This document shows positions 1 to 12,402 of a stretch of DNA of 64,000 nt, piece after piece (the first letter of the stretch is position 1; every line of letters begins with the position of its first letter). The notes beneath the pieces were generated by a model, which was not told the origin of the DNA, ran no database searches, and was given only the letters and a program-made list of their open reading frames with translations. The translations under genes were made by a program, and so were the position numbers. Origin of the DNA: Manduca sexta (lineage: Eukaryota; Arthropoda; Insecta; Lepidoptera; Sphingidae). The stretch lies in the NCBI RefSeq assembly GCF_014839805.1, contig NC_051119.1, forward strand, positions 2,907,245 through 2,971,244, written 5' to 3'.

Positions 1-91
1 TCGCAATACTGCTGAGCGTTTATTACTTTAAACGAAAATTAGTGTTGATTCAAATTATTTGTCGAGTACTTCAAATTATTAAATTTTTAAC

Positions 92-235
92 TGCCTCGGT
101 GGCGTAGTTGTAATTGTTCTCGGTAGGAGTATGAGGTTCTGGGTTCGAATCCCGGGTCGCGGCAGAATAATTGTGACTGAGTTTTTCCATTTAAAAAAGT
201 ACTCAGTCGCAGCTTTGAGTCAGGAAGTTGGCAGT
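92..235 (+). repeat. Family E SINE, 5' part
   Basis: Starts with a tRNA-like head: A-box-like GGTGGCGTAGTTG near 100 and a perfect B box GGTTCGAATCC near 139. It continues into the family E body (GACTGAGTTTTTCC, GTCAGGAAGTTGGCAGTG) and stops where a minus-strand family D copy begins. It is not a working tRNA gene because the acceptor stem is not closed. Confidence 0.75.
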
Positions 236-243
236 GTCTAGTA

Positions 244-430
244 GTATTGCATCTACTTTTCACCATGTGTATTCTGTCCCATGATGTGATAGGGAGCGAA
301 CTCAACGCCATCCGATTCCTGGTTAATATAAAGCAGAAAAATCCAATATCACTGCTCGACCCGGGATTCGAATCCAAGACTTCTAAATGCGTTGTACCGT
401 GCAGACAATGTAACCGACACAGTTACTCTG
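244..430 (-). repeat. Family D SINE, inverted copy
   Basis: Reverse-strand copy with the family D body (CCCATGATGTGATAGGG) and its B-box region CCCGGGATTCGAATCC near 360. It lies tail-to-tail with the family E piece before it. Confidence 0.7.
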
Positions 431-867
431 ATTATAAAATACCGAGTCATTAGAAATTCCACAAAAATTGTCCCACCTGGAAATCGAATCGCAACTCGAC
501 CCGCAGTCCCAACAATATTAGACAGGCCAACACACATAAGCATCTTTACTAATCGAAGTTTATTGCTAATCGGAGCTAAATCGTAAACACTTTTAATACT
601 TGGTAAATATTTGGAGTAAACAAAAACAAAACTAATACAAGCAATGAAGTAGATAAAAATTAATTAAATCTGTTTAGGATCAAATTTTCTTGTAAACTGA
701 GAATTATTTATGTAAATATTTGGTCAATTATGCTGTTATTTCGTTACTATTTTTAGTAACGAAATAACAGCATAATATTGAAATTATGTATTTCATAGTA
801 TTTGTTTTTACTGAATTCATGTCTTGTAGCTGCGCGGGAGCAGTTTGCTAGCGGTATTTAATTGCTT
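431..867. other. Non-coding, no gene seen
   Basis: AT-rich with short frames only. Apart from the palindrome at 727-776 I recognise nothing in it. Confidence 0.6.
727..776. repeat. Perfect 22-bp inverted repeat, 6-base loop
   Basis: Bases 727-748 are the exact reverse complement of 755-776, with loop ATTTTT. It could fold as a hairpin or cruciform. No surrounding element explains it. Confidence 0.9.
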
Positions 868-1231
868 CCTTTCCGGCTATGGCGGCTAATTTCAACGGAG
901 ATCAATCAGGTACGCAGGAGATATTATAGTGCACAAGTGTGTGCGCAGTACAAAAGCACTCTCTGTTCCTTCACTCTCATAGTCCGGTGAGACGGCAATC
1001 TGATATGACAGGAGAGAGATCAGGCGCAGGACCAACGGCTTTACGTGCTTTCCGAGGCACGGGGGCATCACACCGCCAACTTCCTGACACCGAGCTGTGA
1101 CTGAGTAATTTTTATAGTGAAAACCAAATCACTATTAGTTTGGCTCGACCCGGGATTCGAACCCAAGATCTTAGCGCGATAGTCGCACTTATACCTTGTA
1201 CAATTATAATTACGAAATCGAGGCAGTCAAT
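868..1231 (-). repeat. Family E SINE, near full length
   Basis: Reverse-strand copy. The 3' body (GGAGATATTATAGTGCAC, TCCGGTGAGACGGCAATC) is on the left. The tRNA-like head, reading CCCGGGATTCGAACCC near 1150 and ending in the reverse of CTGCCTCG near 1228, is on the right. Confidence 0.8.
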
Positions 1232-1295
1232 CATTATAAGGGATCGAGGAGTATTATTAAGAATATTTAGAACTCAATTAACATTCATGTCATGT

Positions 1296-1552
1296 TAGCC
1301 CTGTATTATATACCGGCCCACTGCTGGGCACGGGCCTTCTCTATAACAGATTGGGATTAAGCCTTAATCCACCACCCTGGCCTAGTGCGGATTGGTAGAC
1401 TTCACACACCTTCCAAATTCCTATAGAGAACTTCTCAGGTATGTGTAGTAAAGTAAGCGACATTTCACAAAGAATACACATTCACTTGGCTTTTGAAGTT
1501 GCGGATATTCACCTCGGCAGTCCGTTCCACACCCAACTACGCTATCGCCTTT
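1296..1552 (-). repeat. Family A SINE
   Basis: Reverse-strand copy running from the tail (AGCCCTGTATTATATA) to the tRNA head (CCCAACTACGCTATCGCC). Diverged, with several small deletions in the middle. Confidence 0.8.
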
Positions 1553-1927
1553 AGAACTCAACTGTCTGTAAATAATTAAACCTACCCGTGCGAAGCGGCG
1601 GCAATTCGCTAGTTAAATAAAAAAAGACTAAGAAGTGCCTCAGCTTATTTCATTAAAGATTTTTATTTCCCGCCTTATCTTTCTATTTGATAAATTTCGT
1701 CGCGGATTAGCGACTTAACTCGGTCTCGTTGAGATTTAAGGCTCGGTCGTCGATGCCCGAAGCCCGTTTTACCGAGAAATCGCCTTAAGGAGCCTGGCTA
1801 TGTGCTATTCATGGCACCGAGGTACCTAGAATTAATTAGTACCTTCCTACTAGTACCTTTTTCAAACTGCGTTACATTGCATAAAAAATGCAGTGATATC
1901 CTCAGTGGTAACTGTTTGACAGTTTTT
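1553..1927. other. Non-coding; Helitron-like 3' remnant
   Basis: Bases 1585-1613 read CGTGCGAAGCGGCGGC and then a CTAGT end, as in the Helitron-like copies elsewhere. The remainder is unrecognised and has no coding signal. Confidence 0.45.
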
Positions 1928-2212
1928 TTATTGCTTTGAATGACGAGATGAGCTTGCCTTTGGATTGTAAGCGATACTACCGCCTATAAACAGTAGAAAC
2001 ACCATCAACACCTTGAATTACAAAGTATTGTTTAGTATTCCATTGTGCTCGCCATCCTGAGACATGAGATGTTAATTCTTATTATGTCCAGTAGTTACAG
2101 TGGCTACAATATCCCAACCGGAACACAACAGTGACTACACACTGCTGCTTGGTAGCAGAAATACATTGCGATACCTACCCAGGCAGACTCGTATGAGAGA
2201 CCTGCCAGTAAA
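1928..2212 (+). repeat. Family B repeat, near full length
   Basis: Runs from TTGAATGACGAGATGAGC through ACCTTGAATTACAAAGTA, CCTGAGACATGAGATG and CAGTGACTACACACTGC to GAGAGACCTGCC. Several substitutions relative to the other copies. Confidence 0.8.
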
Positions 2213-2361
2213 CAAACATTTATATAAATACATGTGATTCCAGTACGCTGCGCCAGTTCCCTCGGGAATGATTTGTCTCAATAATAGAACCTGCGGCGTG
2301 GCGCGGGACTATTTGTCTAAATGCTAACCGAATCCCGATAGTTTGTTTTCGTGAAAACTGA

Positions 2362-2480
2362 TTTCCTTCAAACCGGAACATAACAGTGACTACACACTGC
2401 TTCTTGGCAGCTAAAATAGACATTGCGGTGGTACTTCCCCAGGCGGACTCTCACATATGAGAGACCTACCACCAGTAAAT
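2362..2480 (+). repeat. Family B repeat, 3' half
   Basis: Begins at CTTCAAACCGGAACATAAC and ends at GAGAGACCTACCACCAG. It follows a complete B copy by 150 bp on the same strand. Confidence 0.75.
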
Positions 2481-3717
2481 TCTCTATTATCCACCAGTCT
2501 GTAATCTACTCGGCTAAGGATAGTACCCCTTGACACATAAAAAATACAAATCTCTTTCAAACAATGAAATCACAATGTATTTAATTTGATTTAATCTCGT
2601 GCCATCTCTTTATTGCGAATTGGAAAAATGTGTGAAGGATGACCGACGGCGGCGTCTTGAATTTAATTCTCCTAAGTACCTCAAAGATAAGGTCAAATAT
2701 ACTTTAGGGAATAAAAGCATTACACACATTTATTTGAAACTAGATTTCGCTCAAGGCTCCGTTCGCGTGAAAACGTTTTTCCTTCGTAAAAGTCCTGCTT
2801 TATATTTTCCCCGGATAAAATAGAGCCTATATTTTAAGTTAGATCTCTAGCAATACTTCTGTAAAACGGCATTCAATTTCATGTTGTAGTTTGTGTGTAA
2901 TGCGTGTACAAATATACAGACAAAACAAAACTTCCTAAAATACTATTGTCTCCCGGAGCTACATATACGACTCTAACATCATCTATATAAAAATCAGATT
3001 AAATATCCTATTATTCCCAAAGAGAGCAGATTACTGGGATAAAAAACCTATGTGATAATCTGGAAGATGGTCTATCCGTGTACCAAATTTCATCCAAATC
3101 CATTTAGCTGTTTCTGTGTTTACTTCTAACAAATATACTGACGTTTTACGAATCATATTAACATTAGTTGTTAGGGCTTCGCCTTATTCTCTCACGACAA
3201 TTAGGTGGATATTGTTATGTCTAAGTTGGTACTTTCCTATGAATTTCGTAGAAATACGAACTCTAATTGGAAGCCATTATAACTAATGCCAATATTAAAT
3301 TTAGGGCCCTGTTACGTAAGTTTCAAATAAAGCCATTATGCGTGTTTATGTTTTCCTATATCAATGATATTTAATTCTCAATTGTTTATGCTAATTTTAC
3401 TCCGTAATATGCATAATGGTAATCTGTTTTCACAAAGCAAGCAAGTTGAGAGAAAAGCTAGTATTTCATATGATGCCGATTTTCGAGTTCCTAGAATTAT
3501 ACAATCTGCTATGTAGGATGTTGGTAAATGGCTTCAAAGAAACCCATCACTATGAATATATTAAACTAATTGGAGGTTATGTCTTGAATAAAGGATCATT
3601 AGGCTCCGCGCAGACGATTACAACTATCAGACATATGACACAAAATATGTCGTTAATAAAGGTTGACAGTTCATTCACCTAAACTGCAAAATAGGCCGAC
3701 ATAATTTTGTCAATTGG
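2481..3717. other. Non-coding; old Helitron-like remnant
   Basis: Bases 2985-3190 resemble the reverse-strand repeat at 48847-49085 (shared CCGTGTACCAAATTTCATCC and GTTTACTTCTAACAAA phrases). The 74-88 residue open frames at 2599 and 3416 match nothing I know and are probably chance. Confidence 0.45.
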
Positions 3718-3775
3718 CGTGGTAATCTTACCATCAGGTGTAGTGGGGTCACTTTTCCTTGTATAAAAATAAATC
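3718..3775 (+). repeat. Family C, 3' end only
   Basis: Only the terminal ACCATCAGGTGTAGTGGGG-TCACTTTTCC segment is present, about 170 bp before a larger copy on the same strand. Confidence 0.6.
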
Positions 3776-3942
3776 AAGCCACCGTTGTTTAGTCTAGTAA
3801 TTTTTAGATACCGTCGAATAATTGATTATTTTAACAACATCATGATCAGCCATAGGAAGCCTATAGCTGAACGTAGGTTTCCCCTAAACATTTACAGACA
3901 AACTTCATGGTAAATTAGCGATTAAATAACAGCAGCTTTTGC

Positions 3943-4175
3943 TGGTGGTAGGATATATTTTATGTCCCGGATAGCGACCACCGTACACAAGGTGTTGAAA
4001 CCCGCCATAGTGGCCCTCGTTCTGTGTTGCATTGGATCAGCCTGTGTATATCCGGTTCCAACAGGCCGGTGTATCGACTGCCGAGGGGTAATCGTCTCTC
4101 GACAGTCGACATTCTATTAAACCCCACTCCTCTGGTCCAGAGCAACGCAGTGGAGCCACTTTTCCGTGCTCCAAT
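3943..4175 (+). repeat. Family C repeat, near full length
   Basis: Runs from GGTAGGATATATTTTATGTC and GCGACCACCGTACACAAGG through ATATCCGGTTCCAACAGGCC to CAGTGGAGCCACTTTTCC. An antisense 61-residue frame here is a shadow of the repeat. Confidence 0.8.
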
Positions 4176-5077
4176 AAAAAATCTAAATAATTAGATAAAT
4201 TCTTTGACTAGAGTAGTTTCTTAGTCTATTCAAGTGCGGATAATAGATTTATTTTCCTCACAGTGAATGCTCTCTCGTCATAATTCTTTTACAATTACCC
4301 TTTCTTTGAGTAGTGATGTTGCTATGTCGAGGATGTCGACTTTATTTATAATTGATGGATGTCAAATAATCACTTTTTGATTTAGGCAAAGTGTCGCCAT
4401 TGTACCTGATAATGAGTCGAATTAGGTCTAGACAGTCTACTGATAAGGTTTAGCCATCAGTCGACACTATGCCGACCTGACTGAAATTGGATGTACACAA
4501 GCAGATCCTCGAACGCGACATATACGTGGGCCAGTATTTCGGGCCTCTTGGCTATCTTATTGAACAGAAGGCAAGCCAGAATAGTAACTAATAATATTTT
4601 TTAAATTAATTCCTCCACCCCAACTCCGCTGCCAGCACTATTGAATCCGCGCACAATATTCACGATTTATTGCATTCTGCCTTCAGCATCAATGACTCGT
4701 GGACGATATTGAGTAATCTTTTGTTTATTTATTACAAAGGAATTGCTTTGAGGACCGCTATTATGAGGGTTTCTTTGAGAGCCGTGAGACGCTTTAAGCT
4801 GATAATGTAAGCTATAAAATTCTTTAGACAATTTACTTACCTAATAACTTACTACGTGCAAAAGTTACACATATGCTGTTTGAATTCATTACATATTACA
4901 GTTCAAGATATAAAGAAAGAAGAAGGGTTAATGATTATATATTAGAGTGATTTAACCTTTTGAGACAATATTCTTAGTTAGTTAGTACATCTATAACAGT
5001 ATAAGTAGCATTTCAACAAAAACTGTTGTAAATTAGTTGATACAATTTTAATAATAACTAAATGTGCGATAAGAAGT
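4176..5077. other. Non-coding, no gene seen
   Basis: AT-rich. A degraded family C middle (GTCGACACTATGCCGACC, CAGATCCTCGAACGCGAC) is visible on the minus strand near 4460-4545. Nothing else is recognised. Confidence 0.5.
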
Positions 5078-5396
5078 TCCGATAGCCTAGTTGGGTGTGA
5101 ACGGACTGCCGAGAAGAATCTCAGCAGGTTCAAATCCCAAGGGCACACACATCTGACGTTTCTAAAGTTATGTGTGTATTCTTTGTTAATTATCGGTCGC
5201 TTTAACGGTAAAGGAAAACATCGTGAGCAAACCTGCATACCTGAGAAATTCTCTATAGGAATTTTGAGGGTGTGTGAAGTCTGCCAATCCGCACTAAACC
5301 AGCGTGGTGGACTTCGGCCAAATCCCTCTCAGTAGAGGACGCCCGTGCCCAGCAGTCGGACAGTATGTATGTATAATACAGGGCTGATATTATTAA
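5078..5396 (+). repeat. Family A SINE, full length
   Basis: A box GATAGCCTAGTTGG at 5081 and B box GGTTCAAATCCC near 5128, then the body, ending at AGGGCTGATATTATT. Confidence 0.85.
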
Positions 5397-5817
5397 ATAA
5401 GCCATATGAAGTCTATTGCTAAACATATGTCACCCCTAAAGATTTATATGTAGGTAATCCTAAAAGCAAAATCAAAGACATTCGATGAGATCGCTTTGGG
5501 GCAACCTTTTGGAAGATAAATCGTGGACAATCGGAAGGAGGTGACGGTTTTAAAGCCGTTTCACCTGAAGCCGCGTCGATAAGCCGTGATTTCTACCTGT
5601 ATTAACTTTAATGGATCTTATGGGATAGTTATCTGGTCCCTTACTGTGTGTTCTATTAACTGTTTAGGATATGTTGGAGCAAGCAAGCAAGGTATCTGGG
5701 AATACTCCTTCCCGCGGGCGCAACCACGAGCAAAAGCTATATTGCTTAGTATCATTCCAGAATTTGAAATTTGTGTCCGATAAAGCTATAACTTCGCTGT
5801 CTATCATATGGAACGGA
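5397..5817. other. Non-coding; short Helitron-like 3' piece
   Basis: Bases 5703-5741 read CCTTCCCGCGGGCGCAACC followed by GAGCAAAAGCTA, the 3' hairpin of the Helitron-like family. The rest is unrecognised. Confidence 0.4.
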
Positions 5818-6003
5818 ACCCACCTTCGAAATTCTTAAAAACTTCTCAGTTATGCAGATGTCTTCACGATGTTTTTCATTACATATAAAGCACGCGATAA
5901 TTCTCAAAAAATACATAAGTTTAGGAAAGACAGAGGTGAGTGCCCTTGGGTTTTGAACCTGTGGACATTCGTCTCGCATCCATTCCCGACTAAGTTACCG
6001 CCG
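5818..6003 (-). repeat. Family A SINE, decayed
   Basis: Reverse-strand copy recognised by TCTTCACGATGTTTTTC, GTGCCCTTGGGTTTTGAACC and GACATTCGTCTCG. The tail is missing and divergence is high, so it is an old insertion. Confidence 0.65.
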
Positions 6004-7963
6004 CCTTTTTTTCAGTCACATATTAATAATTTTGTGTTTTGCTGTTCTTGTTACAATGTTATTCATATAAACATTTTGTACCTTCACTGTAAACTTAAAT
6101 TCGATTTTAAATAAATAAAAATGTTGCCCTTTTATCCATCTACATCGTAACAAACACTTCTAAAGCAATAGTCTGTAGACTTCAATACAAACTTTAAATA
6201 TTAAAAGAAATTCAACCAGCAAATTGAATTTGAATTTATTTGAAACGTACACCTCAGAGGGCGAATTAAGTATTCGCCTCGGGCGAGGTCCGAGCGGTAT
6301 TGTGGCACTCAAATATGTTCAGCCTATAAAATATTTTCGGTATCTTAAGATTGAAGTGAAATTGTGAACTGAATGGTGAAACGAGCATGCTCGCTTCATA
6401 GTAAGCGATAGCGCCTCGTATAACTAATGAAATTATATAGAAATTTATCTAATAGTAGGTTCCAATGATAATATGCGACTAGACAGGCCAAATCCTTTTC
6501 AAAGAACACCGATTCCTGCCCAGGACAATTCGCGAGGCTATTGAAATTAAAAAACATCAGAATTTAAATAGAGAAGATGGTTGAAATCTAGGAGCCTCGG
6601 ATCCAGTTCTACATTTAATTAAATTGGAACCCGAAAGACCGGCTGCTAGACTTCAAGACACTGTGAGCTCATTCTACGTAGATCGGATCGTCAACAGCTG
6701 AATAATTTATAAATTTTGTATTATAGTTAAAATGTAGGTATACAATTTCCCCCGTGACCAGAAGGCAGCAAAGTCTTCTAAATGTTTGAATAAAATTATA
6801 ATATAAAAACTCTAGATGAAATTCGTAAAATAGTTTTACTTCAAGGTCTAGAATTCGCATAAAATCATTATAATAATATAGAAATAAGATTTCTAAATAA
6901 ATGCTGCTTTAAGAATTAGTGCATGTTCTGATAGATTTTTATTTGTATTAGAATAAGGTTTTTAATTTAGCATACAACTCTTTTCATTTTATAGTTTCGT
7001 CATTGGTTAAAAGAGTTATAAAATATGTACACCTCTAACTGTCCCTCTTTTATTGCAACACGGCAAGGATACTCCACCACACCTGACGTAAAATGAAGCC
7101 CAAATATTCTGTACAATTCGCATCATTTCGTTCTTTACTCACGAGTAGAAACGCGCTCGCAAATCGTTCATTTATCTAGTATGAGCTGATTGTGAGGCAT
7201 GCGGTGGTTCCAATTAGACCTCTCCAATCGCTTTGACAAAACGTGTGGCTTCGGTTTATTTGTGAATGTTTGAAATGAAACTACAGTTAGTAAAAGTGGG
7301 GTTGCAAACGATACTCCTCTTACGTTCAGCGTTGACATATAATCATGGCACCGTGCGGATGGTTTCAAGTTGTTGACAAAATATACACTACTACTAAGCT
7401 GATGGTTGATTCTAATGATTATCAATTTAATAGAATGGTCTTGGAAAACGGTGTACTACACGAAGACTTTTATTAATAATTTATATAAGATTTTCCTGGA
7501 TTGAACAACTTAGGAGTAATGTAGCTAGTTATTAGTGAAAGCATTTTCAAAATTGGTTCATTAGTTCCAAAGCTTAGCCTCTACAAACAAACAAACAGAC
7601 AAAGGGACAAACATTTCCTCTTTATCATATTGGTATAGGTAAGAATTAAGTGACTTTTTTTTGATGTTGGAAGTAAACGCAAAAACTGCTGCATGGGTGT
7701 TGGATGAAATTCTCTAGACTTAATATATAATCCAGAAGCATACATTCGTACTTTTCTAACTAGAGGTCATACTTAGGCGGAGTTACGAGCAACATTCATT
7801 ATAAATAAGGGATTAATATTCTAAAGATATAATAGGGTTTCTGTTCAATATCAGCAAAAAGTGCAAAAGCACTTGGCGTAAAGTGGTGGTTCTGGTTGCA
7901 CATCTGCCTACCCCATCATGGATAAAGGCGTAATGTACATGTGTGTATTTTTTTTCATTATTG
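6004..7963. other. Non-coding, no gene seen
   Basis: About 2 kb of AT-rich sequence without a supported gene. A small palindrome GCCTCGGGCGAGG lies near 6275. Bases 7500-7640 resemble the internal part of Helitron-like repeats. Confidence 0.5.
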
Positions 7964-8155
7964 CTGTAATTGACGAGAAGAGCTTGCCGACCGTGTGATG
8001 GTAAGCGATGCGACCGCCCATAAACAGTAGAAACACCAACACCTTGAATTACAAAGTATTGTTTGACTACACACTGCTGCTTGGCGGCAGAAATAGACAT
8101 TGCGGTAGTACCTACCCAAGCGGACTCTCACATATGAGAGACCTACCACCAGTAT
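7964..8155 (+). repeat. Family B with internal deletion
   Basis: Left part up to TACAAAGTATTGTTTG joins directly to ACTACACACTGCTGC. About 110 bp present in full copies (the CCTGAGACATGAGATG to CCGGAACAC segment) is missing. Confidence 0.8.
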
Positions 8156-8514
8156 TTGTGTTAATATTTCCAAAATGTACACTCAATGACTTTATATCAA
8201 CGAGAAATGTGGCGCCAACCTTTTTTACTCTAGAATTGAATTAATCTCCGCGAAAGTAGGTGATCTAAAATGGGACGAACTTTGCCCTTTCAAAGGATAT
8301 TCGAGACAGACATTTAGAGATATAAGCATATTTTTATCTTGTAAATGATTTCCCTGTTCAGTTATAATCTCTTTTGTATTGTGTTATTGACAATGAGAAT
8401 AATAGATGTAGAAGGTGTTCTTTATTTATATTTTTTCTGTTTATGTTCTAAGTTGGATTTCTGCTCAAACCTTCGCCCAAGTAGAATAAGTCTCACCAAA
8501 GTTTTAAAGTAAAT

Positions 8515-8730
8515 TGCAAATATCTTAAAATTGCAATGACTTTTTTAATAATACCTGGTTATATTGAAACAAAATCTATATTCTGCTCCCAATTATGCTC
8601 TCTCCACCTGTGAAAATTACATGAATCCGCTCAGTAGTCTTGGATGTATACGCTAACAAATAGAGAAAGAGATATCTCTCTTCCTTCCTCTCTTCCTTAG
8701 TCACCCACCTTTTTTCTATTACAGTATTTT
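8515..8730 (+). repeat. Family F repeat
   Basis: Shares CTCCCAATTATGCTCTCTC and CGCTAACAAATAGAG-type phrases, in the same order, with 15449-15640. Element class not identified. Confidence 0.55.
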
Positions 8731-9911
8731 CGATTTATACACATTTCGGATTCTGCTTTTTTATTGAATAATTTATATATGAAATTAAAGAATTTATTTG
8801 AACCTGTAAATGTAGTACATTGTTTAGATTCCATATTAAATGCTGTTCGGAAAGCAGTTATCTTCAGAGAAGAACGGGCAAGAAACTCTAGTGTTGCTTT
8901 TCACAAATAAGTTTAATTTATAAACTACAGTGTATAAAACAGTGAAACATCAGTATAGGGTATAAACGATAGTGCATAATAGACAGAGAAAAAAATACAA
9001 TTAGTTTATTATTTTTTAGATCAGTTCTATACTCGCGAAATAGGTAATAAAAATATTTTGATATCATAATGATTTCTTATGTTTACGCGAATATTAATTA
9101 TTCGATTTTGCTGGTATTTTATTTTCTATTTGGGAGAAAATAAAATACCAGCACCGCGATAGAATCCGAAAATTAGTTTAATTTCAATATTTTGATATCC
9201 CCATACCAGTGCACAACCCTCGAGATAGATAGTAATCTACGGTAGTGAAGTAGTCCAAACAAAAACATCCTTTCATTCAGTACTATAAAACCATCACTTT
9301 CTGCAAAAGACTAAAAGAAATCTATTACAAAATAATTTACTTTAAAGCGGACCCTACGAAACTAATATCTGCAAATCCTCATCATATATCTTAGTCCAAT
9401 CTATTCTGAACCTTAGTAATAGAGATGTAGAATTCATTTTAACAGTAACGGAGTTTGTACCAGCGAAATGAGTGCTGCAGTGTAGCACTTTTTATAACAT
9501 CTTGCAGAAAAAGTAAACAGTCTGATGTAATTTTAATCAAAAAATGTTAACGAGTCGTGTACAGTGCTTGGCAGTAAATATTTACTTGCCGATTCTACTT
9601 CTCGTTAAGAATCGGAAGTTACCGACAAAAACTCAGATAAATGTAAGTGGCGGACGGATGGCCCGATATCGGGTAAATGATGCTCAAGGCTTGCCTGCTG
9701 CCTCGGTCTCATTCCTTGGATGGTGAGAGGTTCTGCCCAAGAGTGGAATCCTGTGAGGGTTGCGGTTGCACTTGCGCACCCTATGACCTTCGATATTAGG
9801 GAGAGAGTTAAATGGCGGGGTTTTAGTCAGTAGGATGGTTTATACCGACGAGTCCCCGTGTTAAAAAAGATAAGTGTAAAAAAGACAAATGCCTGACATC
9901 GTTCTGCTTGT
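8731..9911. other. Non-coding, no gene seen
   Basis: Contains the hairpin at 9109-9153. A short frame at 9544 has no recognisable domain. GGTTGCGGTTGCACTTGCGC near 9760 resembles decayed SINE sequence. Confidence 0.45.
9109..9153. repeat. Perfect 19-bp inverted repeat
   Basis: Bases 9109-9127 pair exactly with 9135-9153 around a 7-base loop (ATTTGGG). No flanking element explains it. Confidence 0.85.
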
Positions 9912-10150
9912 GATATATTTTATATCCGCTCGGATGGCGACCACCGTACACAATGAGTTAAAACCCGCTACAATGGCTCACGTAAATGTCGCGTTCCGGG
10001 ATCAGTCTGTGTATATCCAGTTATAACAGGCCGGTATAATTGTGTCGACTGCCAGGGATAATCACCTCTCATCAGTCGACATTCTATTGGAAGCCATTCC
10101 ACTTACCATCAGGTGTAGTGGGGTCACTTTGTGTGCACGTATAAAAATCA
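9912..10150 (+). repeat. Family C repeat, full length
   Basis: Runs from TATATTTTATATCCGC and GCGACCACCGTACACAA through CGGGATCAGTCTGTGTATAT to GTGTAGTGGGGTCACTTTG. Confidence 0.85.
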
Positions 10151-11195
10151 ATCCCCTTTGGATGATCTAATCTTGGGGCTTAATTCTATTTGCTACACTT
10201 TATTAGGAAGGAGTATACGTATTGTGTCGCGTGGTTTAAACAACAGAAATTGGCATACAGAATATCATTCTACTAATTTCACGAAGATAATGTAACACGA
10301 CCATATTACGAGTTTCTACTGTCAGACAATAAGGCCCTTTGAGCTAATCGTGGTACAAACCCCACCGAGAATGTTACGTTATGTTGCCTGAAATATAAGT
10401 AAATGCAGGAAAACTAAGGCCGCAGTCCCAAAACTCAAAACTTCTTCCGCCAGGCGCTTCTCAATGTTTTTATCCCTATATATTTATAATAAAATACAAA
10501 AGAAATACTGTTTTACATGATTATAACGTGGATCAAAGAACAAATTTAAAAGTCTGATAATGAATTTCAAGTAAGAAGACACAGAGAGATTCTTAAAATA
10601 CACACATACGCACATACACGCACTCACACACACATAGAGAGAGAGAGAGAGAAAGAGAGAAACTATAAAAACATTATATGCTAACAGAGATTATTTTTAT
10701 TTAAAGTATATTGAAATATGAGAAATTCAATGTCTGCCATACATTTATAAGCTAGTATAAGCATCATAGTTAAACACAATTTCATTATGTAGTTAGCTGA
10801 AATTTTGTTTAATAAATATTATATTACTGTCTAGATAGGCTAATGGCATTACCTATATGGATTCTAACATACGAAGTATTATCTTTATCTCACTATTACT
10901 TAGTACCTATCTAGTTTATTTACATCGTCTGCAAACTCCATTGAAATTGACTGTAGAAGACCGCACGCTGCGAGGCAAATAGCTTTCCCGAGTTACATTA
11001 GCACCGTGTGTCGGTACGAGCGTTGGTAATGACATTTAGATGCTTGTATGTTTTAAATGAGATAGGATTTTGTGTGGAATGTAGTATTTAGCGTTCCAGA
11101 TGTTTCATGAGGCTGGATATCAGGTAAAAACTTGATACTTAAGTGAATACTTTTAGGATTCGGAAGTGTATCTATAGTGGGTTATTTTAACATTA
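10151..11195. other. Non-coding, no gene seen
   Basis: AT-rich with a simple CA/GA repeat at 10600-10665 and no supported gene. Confidence 0.5.
10600..10665. repeat. CA/GA microsatellite
   Basis: Imperfect ACACAC tract passing into a GAGAGA run ending in AAAGAGAG. Confidence 0.85.
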
Positions 11196-11552
11196 TTTAA
11201 TAACCACGTGCTCGTCTTCGCGTCGGATTGTGCCAAAAATCATTCACGAATGATATTTTTACAAAAAATCCCAGTTTTAATTTTCTGATTTTATAGTTTA
11301 AAGCGAATATGGCGTGTGCGTGAGTGTATATCTGACTGAAAGTGTGTTGTGGCTGTGACGAATTCTCTTAGAGTAGTAGTAATAGTGGCATTAGGGCGCG
11401 TAAAATTTTAATTAATTTTTATTGATATTTATTTTGTTCGAAACTTACACTTTTTGATTTTACATCTACGGTTCCAGTAAGTTACTGCAGTGTTATTTTC
11501 AAGAAGATAAGTACGTGGTTTCATTTAGTATAGCAATGTCAAAATGACCCTG
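11196..11552 (+). mobile_element. MITE family M, left end missing
   Basis: Right part matches 24018-24421: GGATTGTGCCAAAAATCA, GGCGTGTGCGTGAGTGTAT and the terminal TGTCAAAATGACCCTG followed by TATA. The CAGGGTC left terminus is absent. Confidence 0.75.
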
Positions 11553-11769
11553 TATAAATTAAAAAAATGTTGCCACATGTATGTAAGAGCATCACTTAAA
11601 ACCATCTCAACCGGATTGACTGATTGTTTTTTCCCTCTGTTCCTAATTATCTCAACAAGCTTTGTCTCAAAGAATAATTTTGAAAAGTGAACGGGAGAAG
11701 TCTGCAATTACGGTGATATTTGTGTATTTTTTGTACACTCTCATCTTTAAATCACCTCATCTCATCTCA

Positions 11770-11925
11770 TCAGCCTACAACTGTCCACTGCTGAACATAG
11801 GCCTCCCCTAGAGCGCGCCACGTTGCTCGGTTCTCCGCTCTCCTCATCCAGCATCCACCAGCGATCCTGCGAATGTCGTCAGACCAGCGGGTCGGATGGT
11901 CGTCCCACGCTACGCTTGTTGAGAC
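11770..11925 (-). pseudogene. RTE-type reverse transcriptase, C-terminal fragment
   Basis: The reverse strand encodes a TRWSDDIRR...AYVQQWTVVG-stop ending, typical of RTE-clade non-LTR retrotransposon ORFs of Lepidoptera, followed by a GATGA-repeat tail at 11756-11770. A one-base frameshift lies just upstream of TRW. Dead 5'-truncated copy. Confidence 0.8.
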
Positions 11926-12249
11926 GCGGTCTTCACTAAATTCACCTAACCGAATTCAATGAAAATGAATCATTAGATAATGGACCTGATAGGAAGCGCT
12001 ATTTTCGAGGCTTCAAAATGAAAGGCAGTTTACATATTATAATACGGGCTGTGGCGGACGTCAGCCGGGTCTCCCTGATATTGTAATAATAAAAGCACAA
12101 GAAACCTCGTTTAAAAGGAACATATTATACAAAGTCAATAAAATAAAAATGAGACCAGTGATACAATAATTTAAAACGAATAACGATGTAAAAATTATAA
12201 CTGAAGAAAGTATTGTAAGAGAGCATGTTTCTGTCAAGACTTCTTTACT

Positions 12250-12402
12250 TAACATCTCATGTCTCAGGATGACGAGCGCAGTGGAATACCAAACAATACT
12301 TTGTAATTCACGGTGTCGGATGGTGTTTCTACTGTTTATGGGCGGTCGTATAGCTTACCATCAGGTGAAGAGTAAGCTCGTCTAGTCATTCAAAGAACAC
12401 AC
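12250..12402 (-). repeat. Family B, 5' half
   Basis: Reverse-strand piece from CATCTCATGTCTCAGGATG to AAGCTCGTCTAGTCATTC. Confidence 0.75.

Noticed and set aside
97..165. Possible tRNA genes (also near 37935, 55245, 60250)
   Set aside because: They have A- and B-box-like sequences but lack paired acceptor stems and continue into SINE bodies, so they are SINE heads.
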